A DNA stretch of 64,000 nt from Streptomyces lateritius (GTDB lineage: Bacteria > Actinomycetota > Actinomycetes > Streptomycetales > Streptomycetaceae), in the NCBI RefSeq assembly GCF_014649715.1, contig NZ_BMTO01000002.1, positions 419,054 to 483,053 on the forward strand. Reading direction: 5' to 3'. Numbering within the stretch: position 1 is the first letter of the stretch; the number at the start of each line of letters is the position of its first letter. The position numbers and the translations under genes are program-made. Below are positions 17,756-27,849 of this stretch, in pieces. The notes under the pieces were generated by a model, which was given only the letters and a program-made list of their open reading frames with translations, made no database searches and was not told where the DNA came from.

Positions 17756-20014
17756 TTACTGCGCGGGCTCCGGCTCCTCCGCCGGCTCCGCGGGCAGCTC
17801 CTCCACCGGCTGCTTCACCGAGTCGAGCAGCAGCTGCGCCACGTCCACGACCTGCACGGACTCCTTGGCCTTGCCCTCGTTCTTCTTGCCGTTGACCGAG
17901 TCGGTCAGCATGACCAGGCAGAACGGGCAGGCGGTGGAGACGATGTCCGGGTTGAGGGACAGGGCCTCGTCGACGCGCTCGTTGTTGATGCGCTTGCCGA
18001 TCCGCTCCTCCATCCACATCCGCGCGCCGCCGGCGCCGCAGCAGAAGCCGCGCTCCTTGTGGCGGTGCATCTCCTGCTGACGCAGGCCCGGGACGGCCGA
18101 CATGATCTCGCGCGGGGGCGTGTAGACCTTGTTGTGGCGGCCCAGGTAGCAGGGGTCGTGGTACGTGATCAGACCCTCGACCGGCGTCACCGGGATCAGC
18201 TTGCCCTCGTCGATGAGGTGCTGGAGCAGCTGGGTGTGGTGGATGACCTCGAACTCGCCGCCCAGCTGCGGGTACTCGTTCGCGATCGTGTTGAAGCAGT
18301 GGGGGCAGGTGGCGACGATCTTCTTCGCCGACTTCGGCTTCCTGGTCGACTCGTCCTCGTCGTCCTCGCCGAACGCCATGTTCAGCATCGCGACGTTCTC
18401 GGCGCCCAGCTGCTGGAACAGCGGCTCGTTGCCCAGGCGGCGGGGCGAGTCACCGGTGCACTTCTCCTCGCCGCCCATGATCGCGAACTTGACGCCCGCC
18501 ATGTGCAGCAGTTCGGCGAAGGCCTTGGTGGTCTTCTTGGCCCGGTCCTCCAGGGCGCCGGCGCAACCGACCCAGTAGAGGTAGTCGACCTCGGTGAGGT
18601 CCTCGACGTCCTTGCCGACGATCGGGACCTCGAAGTCGACCTCCTTGGTCCACTCGACGCGCTGCTTCTTGGCCAGACCCCAGGGGTTGCCCTTCTTCTC
18701 CAGGTTCTTGAGCATCGTGCCGGCCTCCGACGGGAAGGCGGACTCGATCATCACCTGGTAGCGGCGCATGTCGACGATGTGGTCGATGTGCTCGATGTCG
18801 ACCGGGCACTGCTCGACGCAGGCGCCGCAGGTGGTGCAGGACCACAGGACGTCCGGGTCGATGACGCCGTTCTCCTCCAGCGTGCCGACCAGCGGGCGCT
18901 CGGCCTCGGCGAGCGCGGAGGCGGGCACGTCCTTCAGGGCCTCGGCCGAAGCCTTCTCGTTGCCCTCCATGTCCTTGCCGCCACCGGCCAGCAGGTACGG
19001 GGCCTTGGCGTGCGCGTGGTCGCGCAGCGACATGATCAGGAGCTTGGGGGAGAGCGGCTTGCCCGTGTTCCAGGCGGGGCACTGCGACTGGCAGCGGCCG
19101 CACTCGGTGCAGGTGGAGAAGTCGAGGATGCCCTTCCAGGAGAACTGCTCGACCTGGGAGACGCCGAAGACGGCGTCCTCGGCCGGGTCCTCCCAGTCGA
19201 TCTCCTTGCCGGCGGTCGTCATCGGCTGGAGCGCGCCGAGCGCGGTGGAGCCGTCGGCGTTCCGCTTGAACCAGATGTTCGGGAAGCCGAGGAAGCGGTG
19301 CCAGGCGACACCCATGTTGGTGTTGAGCGAGACCGTGATCATCCAGGTGAAGGACGTGACGATCTTGAGCGCCGCGAAGAAGTAGGTGAGGTGCTGGAGC
19401 GTGCTCAGGCTCAGCCCGTCGAGGGCGGCGATCAGCGGGTACGAGGCGAAGAAGCCCGGCTCCCAGCTGGTCACGTGGTGCTGGGCGCCCTCCAGGGCGC
19501 GCAGCGTCATGATGCAGACGCCGACGATCAGGATGACGGCCTCGACGAAGTACGCCTGGCCGGTCTTGGAGCCGGCGAAGCGGGACTTGCGGTCCGCCTT
19601 GCCCGGCCGGTTCAGCTGCCGGATCACGATGAGGGTCAGGATGCCGAGGACGGTCATCAGCCCGAGGAACTCGGTGAAGATCTCGTACGGCAGCCAGTCA
19701 CCGATGACCGGGATCAGCCAGTCGGCCTGGAAGAGCTGGCCGAAGGCGTTGACGATCGTGAGCAGCAGCGAGAAGAAGCCCACCGCCACGAACCAGTGCG
19801 CCACGCCGACGATGCCCCAGCGGTTCATCCGGGTGTGGCCGAGGAACTCCTTGACCAGCGTGATGGTGCGCTGCGTGGGGTCGCCGGTGCGCGTGCCCGC
19901 GGGTACGGGCTGGCCGAGCCGCACGAAGCGGTAGATCTGTGCGATGGCGCGGCCGAACAGCGCGACGGCCACCACCGTGATGACGATCGACACGATGATC
20001 GCGGCGAGTTGCAT
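17756..20014 (-). CDS. Membrane Fe-S oxidoreductase (heterodisulfide reductase-like)
   Basis: A 752-residue protein. Residues 1-260 hold six or so membrane helices with a nitrate-reductase-gamma/DUF3483-like layout (VAHWFVAVGFFSLLL, IFTEFLGLMTVLGIL). Two [4Fe-4S] ferredoxin motifs follow, CTECGRCQSQCP and CTTCGACVEQCP, then two CCG domains (YHDPCYLGRHN, and ERGFCCGAGGARMW), as in HdrD/GlpC-type proteins. It should pass electrons from a soluble donor, perhaps an electron-transfer flavoprotein, to the quinone pool; relatives are found with ETF genes, but none are here. The ATG start MQLAAIIV has GAGGAGC upstream. An Asp/Glu-rich insertion precedes the first CCG block's end. It carries its own terminator. 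Confidence 0.9.
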   Translation of the reverse strand: MQLAAIIVSIVITVVAVALFGRAIAQIYRFVRLGQPVPAGTRTGDPTQRTITLVKEFLGHTRMNRWGIVGVAHWFVAVGFFSLLLTIVNAFGQLFQADWLIPVIGDWLPYEIFTEFLGLMTVLGILTLIVIRQLNRPGKADRKSRFAGSKTGQAYFVEAVILIVGVCIMTLRALEGAQHHVTSWEPGFFASYPLIAALDGLSLSTLQHLTYFFAALKIVTSFTWMITVSLNTNMGVAWHRFLGFPNIWFKRNADGSTALGALQPMTTAGKEIDWEDPAEDAVFGVSQVEQFSWKGILDFSTCTECGRCQSQCPAWNTGKPLSPKLLIMSLRDHAHAKAPYLLAGGGKDMEGNEKASAEALKDVPASALAEAERPLVGTLEENGVIDPDVLWSCTTCGACVEQCPVDIEHIDHIVDMRRYQVMIESAFPSEAGTMLKNLEKKGNPWGLAKKQRVEWTKEVDFEVPIVGKDVEDLTEVDYLYWVGCAGALEDRAKKTTKAFAELLHMAGVKFAIMGGEEKCTGDSPRRLGNEPLFQQLGAENVAMLNMAFGEDDEDESTRKPKSAKKIVATCPHCFNTIANEYPQLGGEFEVIHHTQLLQHLIDEGKLIPVTPVEGLITYHDPCYLGRHNKVYTPPREIMSAVPGLRQQEMHRHKERGFCCGAGGARMWMEERIGKRINNERVDEALSLNPDIVSTACPFCLVMLTDSVNGKKNEGKAKESVQVVDVAQLLLDSVKQPVEELPAEPAEEPEPAQ

Positions 20015-20075
20015 GAGGGGCTCCTCGGGCGGGCCTGCGAGGCGGAGTACCGACACTGCCGAGTGTGGCACTACT

Positions 20076-20114
20076 AAGCGGTAACTTATTCAGTCCGTGC
20101 TGAGATTACCGCTT
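20076..20114 (-). promoter_or_regulatory. Inverted repeat upstream of the Fe-S oxidoreductase gene
   Basis: AAGCGGTAA (20076-20084) and its exact complement TTACCGCTT (20106-20114), 21 bases apart, lie 62 bases before the oxidoreductase start in an A/T-rich patch. It could be an operator (GTTAC...GTAAC half-sites suit GntR or TetR regulators) or a weak terminator of the sugar transferase gene. Confidence 0.45.
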
Positions 20115-20157
20115 CACGGCTCCGTGCTGTAGCGGCGCCCGCGGTGATCTGTGTCGC

Positions 20158-20664
20158 TCAGGCAAGCCTTGCCGGCCGGGTCTCACCCGCCGCCGCACGA
20201 CGCCTGCGAACTGCTGGAAGCGTACGCGCCAGGATGGCCAGATCCATCCCCAGCCAGTGATGGTCCACATAGTGGAGATCGAGCAGCTCGCGCTCCTCCC
20301 ACGGCAGCTCCGAACGGCCGCTGATCTGCCAGAGGCCGGTGAGGCCGGGGCGTACCGACAGCCGTCGGCGGGCCTCCCCCACGCACTCGCGGTGGTCCGG
20401 TACGAGGGGGCACGGGCCCACCAGCGACATCTCACCCCGTACGACGTGCAGCAGCAGTGGCAGCGCGGCGAGCGGGCCGGGTGTGCGGAAGGTCAGTATC
20501 GGGAAGGGGTGCCCCTCGCGGCCGGCCATGACGCGGCGGCGCAGGACGCCGTCCAGGCCCTGCGGGCGCAGTGCGATCAGCAGGGTGACGGCCGGGAACA
20601 GTGGGGAGAGGGCGAGCAGCAGGATCAGTCCGCCGATGAGGTCGAGTGCGCGCTTGGCCGTCAT
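20158..20664 (-). CDS. Bacterial sugar transferase, short form
   Basis: A 168-residue member of the WcaJ/UndPP-sugar transferase family, which attaches a phospho-sugar to undecaprenyl phosphate. KRALDLIGGLILLLALSPLF is the N-terminal re-entrant helix; GEMSLVGPCPLVPD and RPGLTGLWQISGRSELPWEER are the catalytic-core motifs. The usual FRQ-R-V-G stretch is degenerate (RRRVMAGREGHPF), and the KFRTM motif reads TFRTPG, so activity is uncertain. The start MTAKRALD is chosen where family similarity begins. It is read away from dnaK and its upstream region adjoins the dnaK promoter. Confidence 0.75.
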   Translation of the reverse strand: MTAKRALDLIGGLILLLALSPLFPAVTLLIALRPQGLDGVLRRRVMAGREGHPFPILTFRTPGPLAALPLLLHVVRGEMSLVGPCPLVPDHRECVGEARRRLSVRPGLTGLWQISGRSELPWEERELLDLHYVDHHWLGMDLAILARTLPAVRRRRAAAGETRPARLA

Positions 20665-20783
20665 GCTGCCCCACACCCTTTCGTGGGATATTCGGGAGGT
20701 ATCGGACTCTCTCACGGAGGGGCCCGCCGGGCCCGGGAGCGACGCGCCCCAGGGCCTCCTTTGAGTGAACTCCAGGACGAAGA

Positions 20784-20804
20784 GTTGAGTCACCCCTGCT
20801 CATG
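20784..20804. promoter_or_regulatory. Second, imperfect HAIR (HspR site) of dnaK
   Basis: GTTGAGT-N7-GCTCATG matches the HAIR consensus CTTGAGT-N7-ACTCAAG at 11 of 14 positions. It lies 32 bases upstream of the perfect copy, as expected for the multi-site dnaK promoter of Streptomyces. Confidence 0.6.
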
Positions 20805-20808
20805 TCTG

Positions 20809-22731
<1,923 letters not shown>

Positions 22732-22732
<1 letters not shown>

Positions 22733-23382
22733 TGACGGAGGAGACCCCGGGCTTCGAGGAGAAGCCCGACGTCCCCTCCGGCGCCGAACCTGACGACGCC
22801 GCCGAAGCCGCCGAGACCCCCTCCACGGAGGAGGGCCCGGCGGCCCCGGCCGGGGACGTAAGCCAGACGGCCGGTCTGACGGCCCAGCTGGACCAGCTCC
22901 GCAGCGCGCTCTCCGAGCGCACCGCGGACCTCCAGCGGCTCCAGGCCGAGTACCAGAACTACCGCCGCCGCGTCGAGCGGGACCGGGTCACGGTCAAGGA
23001 GATCGCCGTCGCGACCCTCCTGACCGAGCTCCTGCCGGTGCTCGACGACGTCGGCAGGGCCCGGGAGCACGGTGAACTCGTGGGCGGGTTCAAGTCGGTG
23101 GCCGAATCGCTGGAGACCGTCGTCGCCAAGATGGGACTGCAGCAGTTCGGCAAGGAGGGCGAGCCCTTCGACCCGACGATCCACGAGGCCCTGATGCACT
23201 CGTACGCGCCGGACGTCACCGAGACGACCTGCGTGGCGATTCTGCAGCCGGGGTATCGCATCGGCGAGCGGACCATCAGGCCCGCCCGCGTGGCCGTGGC
23301 CGAGCCCCAGCCCGGGGCGGCGCCGGCCGCGAAGGAAGAGAAGTCGGCCGACGAGGAGAGCGGTGCCCCCGAGGAGGGGTGA
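22732..23382 (+). CDS. grpE: Nucleotide exchange factor GrpE
   Basis: Releases ADP from DnaK. It has 216 residues: a disordered acidic N-terminus to about residue 55, a long coiled coil (TAQLDQLRSALSERTADLQRL and EYQNYRRRVERDR), then the beta domain with FDPTIHEALMHSYAPDV and VLQPGY-like ILQPGYRIGERTIRPARV. The ATG overlaps the dnaK stop by one base, so translation is coupled. Confidence 0.97.
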
Positions 23383-23412
23383 CGCAATGATCGTCCGGGA
23401 GGAGGGACGTCG

Positions 23413-24603
23413 ATGAGCACGAAGGACTTCGTCGAGAAGGACTACTACAAGGTTCTCGGCGTCCCCAAGGACGCCACCGAGGCCGAGATCAAGAAGGCGT
23501 ACCGGAAGCTCGCCCGCGAGAACCACCCGGACGCCAACAAGGGCGACGCGAGCGCCGAGGCGCGGTTCAAGGAGATCTCCGAGGCGAACGACATCCTCGG
23601 TGACCCCAAGAAGCGCAAGGAGTACGACGACGCTCGCGCGCTCTTCGGCAACGGCGGCTTCCGGGCCGGACCGGGCGGTGCGGGCGGCACGTTCAACTTC
23701 GACCTGGGCGACCTCTTCGGGGGCGCCCAGGGTCCCGGCGGCGCGGGCGGGGCGGGCGGCTTCGGCGGCGGCCTCGGCGACGTGTTCGGCGGGCTGTTCA
23801 ACCGGGGCGCGGGCGGTGGTCCGGGAACGCGGACGCAGCCGCGCCGCGGCCAGGACATCGAGTCCGAGGTGACGCTCAGCTTCACCGAGGCCATCGAGGG
23901 CGCGACCGTTCCCCTGCGGATGTCCTCGCAGGCGCCCTGCAAGGCGTGTTCGGGCACCGGCGACAAGAACGGCACGCCCCGGGTGTGTCCGACCTGTGTC
24001 GGCACCGGCCAGGTCTCGCGCGGCGGCAGCGGTTCGTTCTCGCTCACCGACCCGTGCGTGGACTGCAAGGGCCGCGGCCTGATCGCCGAGACCCCCTGTG
24101 AGGTCTGCAAGGGCAGCGGGCGGGCCAAGTCCTCCCGCACCATGCAGGTCCGTATCCCGGCGGGCGTCTCCGACAGCCAGCGGATCCGGCTGCGCGGCAA
24201 GGGCGCTCCGGGCGAGCGCGGCGGCCAGGCGGGCGACCTGTACGTCGTCGTCCACGTCGACACCCACCCGGTCTTCGGCCGCAGGGACGACAATCTGACC
24301 GTCACCGTGCCCGTCACCTTCGCCGAGGCGGCGCTCGGCGGCGAGGTCAAGGTGCCGACCCTCGGCGGTCCGCCGGTGACACTGAAGCTTCCCGCCGGCA
24401 CCCCGAACGGCCGGACGATGCGCGCCCGCGGCAAGGGCGCCGTCCGCAAGGACGGCACGCGCGGCGACCTGCTGGTGACGGTCGAGGTCGCGGTGCCCAC
24501 GGAGCTGGACGACAAGGCCCGCGAGGCGCTCGAGACCTACCGCGAGGCGACGGCGGGCGAGGACCCCAGGGCAGAGCTGTTCCAGGCGGCGAAGGGAGCT
24601 TGA
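23413..24603 (+). CDS. dnaJ: Chaperone DnaJ (Hsp40)
   Basis: Co-chaperone that stimulates DnaK ATP hydrolysis and delivers substrate. It has 396 residues. The J domain has the HPD triad (ENHPDANKG, about residue 36); a Gly/Phe-rich stretch runs from 75 to 145; four zinc-binding repeats follow (CKACSGTG, CPTCVGTG, CVDCKGRG, CEVCKGSG); the C-terminal substrate domain contains GKGAPGERGGQAGDLYV. It lies 30 bases after grpE with GGAGGGA upstream, and four bases before hspR. Confidence 0.97.
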   Translation: MSTKDFVEKDYYKVLGVPKDATEAEIKKAYRKLARENHPDANKGDASAEARFKEISEANDILGDPKKRKEYDDARALFGNGGFRAGPGGAGGTFNFDLGDLFGGAQGPGGAGGAGGFGGGLGDVFGGLFNRGAGGGPGTRTQPRRGQDIESEVTLSFTEAIEGATVPLRMSSQAPCKACSGTGDKNGTPRVCPTCVGTGQVSRGGSGSFSLTDPCVDCKGRGLIAETPCEVCKGSGRAKSSRTMQVRIPAGVSDSQRIRLRGKGAPGERGGQAGDLYVVVHVDTHPVFGRRDDNLTVTVPVTFAEAALGGEVKVPTLGGPPVTLKLPAGTPNGRTMRARGKGAVRKDGTRGDLLVTVEVAVPTELDDKAREALETYREATAGEDPRAELFQAAKGA

Positions 24604-24607
24604 CGCG

Positions 24608-25057
24608 ATGGACCGACCAGGACGTAGCCGTAACCCCTACGAGCTGACCGACGAGAGCCCGGTGTACGTCATCTCGGTGGCGGCCCAGCTCTCGGGCCTG
24701 CACCCGCAGACCCTCCGGCAGTACGACCGTCTCGGCCTGGTCTCTCCCGACCGCACGGCCGGGCGGGGCCGGCGCTACTCGGCCCGCGACATCGAACTGC
24801 TGCGCACGGTCCAGCAGTTGTCGCAGGACGAGGGCATCAACCTGGCCGGCATCAAGCGCATCATCGAGCTGGAGAACCAGGTCGCGGCGCTGCAGGCCAG
24901 GGTCGCGGAGCTGTCGGCGGCCCTGGACGGCGCTGCCATGGCGATGCAGCAGCGGGAGGCGCAGGTGCATGCCTCGTACCGGCGCGACCTGGTGCCGTAC
25001 CAGGATGTGCAGCAGGCGAGCGCCCTGGTGGTCTGGCGGCCCAAGCGTCCCGAGTGA
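24608..25057 (+). CDS. hspR: Heat-shock repressor HspR (MerR family)
   Basis: Autoregulatory repressor of the dnaK operon and clpB, binding HAIR sequences. It has 149 residues. The MerR-type winged helix reads VYVISVAAQLSGLHPQTLRQYDRLGL and the wing RGRRYSARDIELLRTVQQL; a dimerising coiled coil follows (KRIIELENQVAALQARVAEL). It is the last gene of the operon, 4 bases after dnaJ. HAIR sites at 20836 and 27850 within this window are its expected targets. Confidence 0.96.
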   Translation: MDRPGRSRNPYELTDESPVYVISVAAQLSGLHPQTLRQYDRLGLVSPDRTAGRGRRYSARDIELLRTVQQLSQDEGINLAGIKRIIELENQVAALQARVAELSAALDGAAMAMQQREAQVHASYRRDLVPYQDVQQASALVVWRPKRPE

Positions 25058-25083
25058 CCTGAAGCCGTGTGACCTGAAGCGGC

Positions 25084-25117
25084 GTGAAGGCCCCCTCCCT
25101 CCGGAGGGGGCCTTCAC
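25084..25117. terminator. Terminator of the dnaK operon
   Basis: A perfect 15-bp stem GTGAAGGCCCCCTCC (25084-25098) with 25103-25117, loop CTCC, 26 bases after hspR. It also faces the end of the convergent minus-strand gene. Confidence 0.9.
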
Positions 25118-25127
25118 GCTCTTCGGA

Positions 25128-25595
25128 TCACGGGATCAGTTCGCTCACGATGTCCCCGACCGTCTCGAACCAGGGTGCGGCGCCGGTGCCGAACGCGGCG
25201 GCCAGCGCGGTGCCGACGGCGATGTCCCGGGGGGAGGCGCCGACGGCCCAGTCGGCGTCGACCCGGCCGTTCCCGGTGGACGACAGCGCGCCGATCCGGC
25301 GCCCGTCACGGGTCAGCCGGCTCCTGTCGTACGCGTAGGGCATCAGGCGGTAGCGGGTCCCCTGGACCCGCGCGTCGACCCGGTACGAACGGCGCAGCAG
25401 CCGCCCCCGGGCGGGCCGGATGCGGGCGGGCGCGCCGTCGACGGTGAGGGTGAGCTGCGCGGGGCGGCGGGTCCCGATGGGGACGAGCCGGTTCACCGTG
25501 GCCCCCGTCGCCCGTACGAGCTCCACGGTGGGCATCCCGTACCCGGACACCCGCAGGGTCCCGGCGGGCCCGTCCAGGTCGATCTGTGCGTACAT
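25128..25595 (-). CDS. Conserved hypothetical protein
   Basis: A 155-residue protein that I do not recognise. It opens MYAQIDLDGPAGTLRVSGYG and contains a run of predicted beta strands with many Arg and Val (QLTLTVDGAPARIRPARGRL, YRLMPYAYDRSRLTRDG), then a Gly/Ala-rich helix (RDIAVGTALAAAFGTGAAP) and ends VSELIP. There is no signal peptide or clear membrane segment. It lies 19 bases after the LuxR-type gene on the same strand and may share its transcript. Confidence 0.65.
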   Translation of the reverse strand: MYAQIDLDGPAGTLRVSGYGMPTVELVRATGATVNRLVPIGTRRPAQLTLTVDGAPARIRPARGRLLRRSYRVDARVQGTRYRLMPYAYDRSRLTRDGRRIGALSSTGNGRVDADWAVGASPRDIAVGTALAAAFGTGAAPWFETVGDIVSELIP

Positions 25596-25614
25596 CCTCA
25601 GCGCCCCCGGGTCC

Positions 25615-26598
25615 TCAGCCGTCCTGGTCCAGGATTCCCGACTGGGCGATCAGGTAGCCGAGCTGCGCCCGGCTGCCGCTGCCCAGCGCGGCGGCGAGTT
25701 TGGCTATGTGGGCGCGACAGGTGCGGACGTTCATGCCGAGGCGGCGGGCGATGGCCTCGTCGACGTGGCCCTCGACGAGGAGTTTGGCGATCGAGCGCTG
25801 CACCCCGCCGATCCCGTCCACGGACGGGCTGTACGGGATCTCGTCCTCCCACGGCACGCCGTGGAGCCAGAACTGGTCGAAGACGCCGACGAGGTACTGG
25901 ACGAGCCCTTCGTGCCGCAGTTCGAGGGCGACCCGCCGGTCCCGGCGCGCCGGCACGAAGGCGATCTTGCGGTCGACGATGATCAGCCGGTCGATGATCT
26001 CCTCGAGTGTGCGCACCTCCAGTCCGTAGGGGGCGATCCGCTCGACGTACCCCATGGTCGCGGAGTGGTGCCGGGCGGTGTGCTGGTAGAGCGTGCGCAT
26101 CCGGATGCCCCGGTCGAGCAGCGGCTCCACGCGGCGCAGTCCGGCCTGCACCACCTCGGGCTTGCGGCCGCTGCCCGGCTGGATGGTGAGCAGTTCCTCG
26201 GTGCACTCGTTGATGACGCGGTCGAGGGTGGCGTTGATGAGGCTGAGGCCTTCGAGGACGGTGATCGCCTGGGTCGCGGAGGGGTCCGGGGCGTTGATCG
26301 TCATGAATGGCTCGAACGTGTCCGCCAGGGAGATGGCGAGCTGCCGGCGCTGCTGGATCTCCCTCTCGATGGGGTGTATGAGCTTGTTCAGCGCGATGGA
26401 CGGCGGTATCGGCCGCAGCCACTGGGAATCGTCCGGATCCGGGTGCAGCAGGGCCAGTTCGATCAGGCACGGGACGGATTCCACCTCCGCGCGGGAGATC
26501 CGGCCGGCCCGCAGCGCGGTCGCGTACAGACGCCTTCCGGCGTCGCACAGCTCGCCCGGACCGTGCCCGGCGTCCGTATCGCCCTGTTCCGGCTCCAT
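25615..26598 (-). CDS. LuxR-type HTH regulator beside the repeat-peptide gene
   Basis: A 327-residue regulator. The last 65 residues are a LuxR-type HTH (IAKLLVEGHVDEAIARRLGM, then NVRTCRAHIAKLAAALGSGS). The larger N-terminal part has no receiver or known ligand domain; it is largely helical (ALNKLIHPIEREIQQRRQLA, LSLINATLDRVINECTEELL) and includes a phospholipase-D-like stretch, LLDRGIRMRTLYQHTARH, typical of stand-alone actinobacterial LuxR regulators with TrmB-like sensor regions. The ATG is chosen for its G-rich ribosome binding site (GGGGGG); an in-frame GTG lies six bases upstream. It reads away from the peptide gene at 26727, so I infer that it controls it, perhaps in response to the peptide. 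Confidence 0.8.
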   Translation of the reverse strand: MEPEQGDTDAGHGPGELCDAGRRLYATALRAGRISRAEVESVPCLIELALLHPDPDDSQWLRPIPPSIALNKLIHPIEREIQQRRQLAISLADTFEPFMTINAPDPSATQAITVLEGLSLINATLDRVINECTEELLTIQPGSGRKPEVVQAGLRRVEPLLDRGIRMRTLYQHTARHHSATMGYVERIAPYGLEVRTLEEIIDRLIIVDRKIAFVPARRDRRVALELRHEGLVQYLVGVFDQFWLHGVPWEDEIPYSPSVDGIGGVQRSIAKLLVEGHVDEAIARRLGMNVRTCRAHIAKLAAALGSGSRAQLGYLIAQSGILDQDG

Positions 26599-26726
26599 TT
26601 GCACCCCCCTCAGGGTCCTGAATTACAGGAACATGATGCCTGGCACCGCTGGTGGAAGGGTTCGGAGTGAGCCATCGTCTTATTCGCGGGGGAGGAGGTA
26701 ATGATCAAAAGAGGTGGAGATCGGCC
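26599..26726. promoter_or_regulatory. Divergent promoter of the LuxR and repeat-peptide genes
   Basis: 128 bases between the two starts. A perfect inverted repeat TCCTG-AATTA-CAGGA (26616-26630) lies close to the regulator start and may be its operator. GGTGGAG at 26713-26719 is the ribosome binding site of the peptide gene. Confidence 0.5.
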
Positions 26727-27005
26727 ATGACCAGGATGGTTCGTGCACTTGGCGCCATAGCTTTCGCTGCAGCGGCTGCTCTTGGCGCTCTCGCCGCCAA
26801 CGGCGAGCCGACGTGGGACACGCCGCCGGCGAACAACGTTGTCGCGGCTCCCGGCGAGCCGACGTGGGACTTCGTGAAGACGGTCGCGGGTGAGCCCACG
26901 TGGGACCTCGCTCCGACGGCCGTGGGCGAGCCCACGTGGGACTCCGGCACGACCGGCGAGCGTGAGCCGACATGGGACTCTGCCCCGGCGGGCGCGGGCG
27001 CATGA
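26727..27005 (+). CDS. Secreted precursor with five EPTWD repeats
   Basis: A 92-residue precursor. Residues 1-24 form a signal peptide (two Arg, then an Ala/Leu core, end ALAA). The rest holds GEPTWD at residues 26, 43, 55 and 67, and REPTWD at 79; the last four repeats are spaced exactly 12 residues apart, the first by 17. Residues between repeats vary, so E-P-T-W-D is the conserved unit. No cysteine is present. The layout resembles multi-copy peptide pheromone or RiPP precursors cut into several identical products. The ATG has GGTGGAG eight bases upstream. The stop overlaps the next start (ATGA). A LuxR-type regulator is divergent. I know no described function; pheromone, RiPP or structural surface peptide are all open. 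Confidence 0.85.
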   Translation: MTRMVRALGAIAFAAAAALGALAANGEPTWDTPPANNVVAAPGEPTWDFVKTVAGEPTWDLAPTAVGEPTWDSGTTGEREPTWDSAPAGAGA

Positions 27006-27322
27006 CCGTGCCGCCGGACGACCGGGTCTTCCGGCGAGAGATGGCCTCGGCCTATCGATCCGGGTGGCATTTCATCGATCTCGTCACGGCCATCCCCCAC
27101 CGTGGTGATTCGTTGATGGTCACCCTCTTCGGAGAACCGATCGTCGTCGCTCGTGAGCAGGACGAGGACGTTCGCGCCTACCGGTGCCTGCGGCGGCCTC
27201 GAGGAGCTCCGCAGCCCGTTCGCTGTGCCATCCGGTACGGCATGATTTTCGTCAATCTCGATCAGCGGGACCACCAGCTGGTCGAGTCCGAGACCACCAC
27301 CGCCACCCCCCGCAGTGCCTGA
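27002..27322 (+). CDS. Small Rieske-like protein without cluster ligands
   Basis: A 106-residue protein coupled to the peptide gene by a four-base overlap. It reads like the N-terminal sheet of an aromatic-ring dioxygenase alpha subunit: FRREMASAYRSGWHFIDLV, HRGDSLMVTLFGEPIVVARE, then directly RYGMIFVNLD. The Cys-x-His and Cys-x2-His cluster ligands that normally lie between these blocks are missing; only two isolated Cys remain (YRCL, VRCA). It is therefore unlikely to hold a [2Fe-2S] cluster. Possible roles are binding or processing of the co-encoded peptide. The end after residue 95 is Thr/Ala-rich and probably disordered. A strong terminator follows. Confidence 0.65.
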   Translation: MTVPPDDRVFRREMASAYRSGWHFIDLVTAIPHRGDSLMVTLFGEPIVVAREQDEDVRAYRCLRRPRGAPQPVRCAIRYGMIFVNLDQRDHQLVESETTTATPRSA

Positions 27323-27364
27323 GCGGTTCCCCCGTCGTTGTAGATCGCTCAGGTGCTTCCCCCA

Positions 27365-27409
27365 CACAGCGGCGCCATCGCGGACCTGAAACGCGATGGC
27401 GCCGCTGTG
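27365..27409. terminator. Bidirectional terminator after the peptide operon
   Basis: A perfect 18-bp stem (CACAGCGGCGCCATCGCG at 27365-27382 with 27392-27409) between the plus-strand peptide unit and the minus-strand oxidase-like gene ending at 27431. Confidence 0.9.
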
Positions 27410-27430
27410 CTCCCCGAAGGTGTGCGTCCG

Positions 27431-27835
27431 CTACGCCCGGCCCATCGCCCGCGTGAGCGCGATCTCGATGACCACCCGGTCCGGGTTCGGCGCCGGCGTG
27501 CGGCCGTAGCGGGCCGCGTAACGCTCCACCGCGTCCGCGACGACCTCACCCTCCGTGCGGATGCGCGCGACGCCCTCCAGGGTCGCCCAGCGGCCCTTGT
27601 CCACCTGGCAGACGGCCACCCGCGCCCCCTCCGGGCCCGCCGCCAGTACGTTGGCGACCTTGTGGCTGTGCTTGTTGGTGATGACCCGCGCCAGGCCGTT
27701 CTCCGGGTCGTACGTCACCCCCACCGCCACCACGTGCGGCGTACCGTCCGCGCGCGGGGTCGTCAGGGTGCACATGTGGTACTCGCGCCAGAAGCTGAGA
27801 TACGCGTCGTCCGGGTTCCTCGGGTCAGTCGCCAT
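27431..27835 (-). CDS. PPOX-class flavin/F420-dependent oxidoreductase
   Basis: A 134-residue split-barrel protein of the pyridoxamine-phosphate-oxidase-like superfamily. Typical blocks are YHMCTLTTPRADGTPHVVAVGV, ITNKHSHKVANVLA, GARVAVCQVDKGRWATLEGVARI. In actinobacteria such small proteins often use deazaflavin F420 or bind flavin or heme; the cofactor cannot be read here. Its start is 95 bases from the clpB start on the other strand, so the HAIR site at 27850 could also affect it. Confidence 0.8.
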   Translation of the reverse strand: MATDPRNPDDAYLSFWREYHMCTLTTPRADGTPHVVAVGVTYDPENGLARVITNKHSHKVANVLAAGPEGARVAVCQVDKGRWATLEGVARIRTEGEVVADAVERYAARYGRTPAPNPDRVVIEIALTRAMGRA

Positions 27836-27849
27836 GCCGCGACCTTATC

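Noticed and set aside
17753..20077. Long plus-strand frame (about 770 codons) opposite the Fe-S oxidoreductase gene
   Set aside because: Mirror of the real minus-strand gene, which has all Fe-S motifs; the plus product is low-complexity.
26972..27108. Alternative frames over the peptide/Rieske-like junction
   Set aside because: The ATGA-coupled frame gives a recognisable fold fragment and a ribosome-coupled start; the others give Arg/Pro-rich noise.
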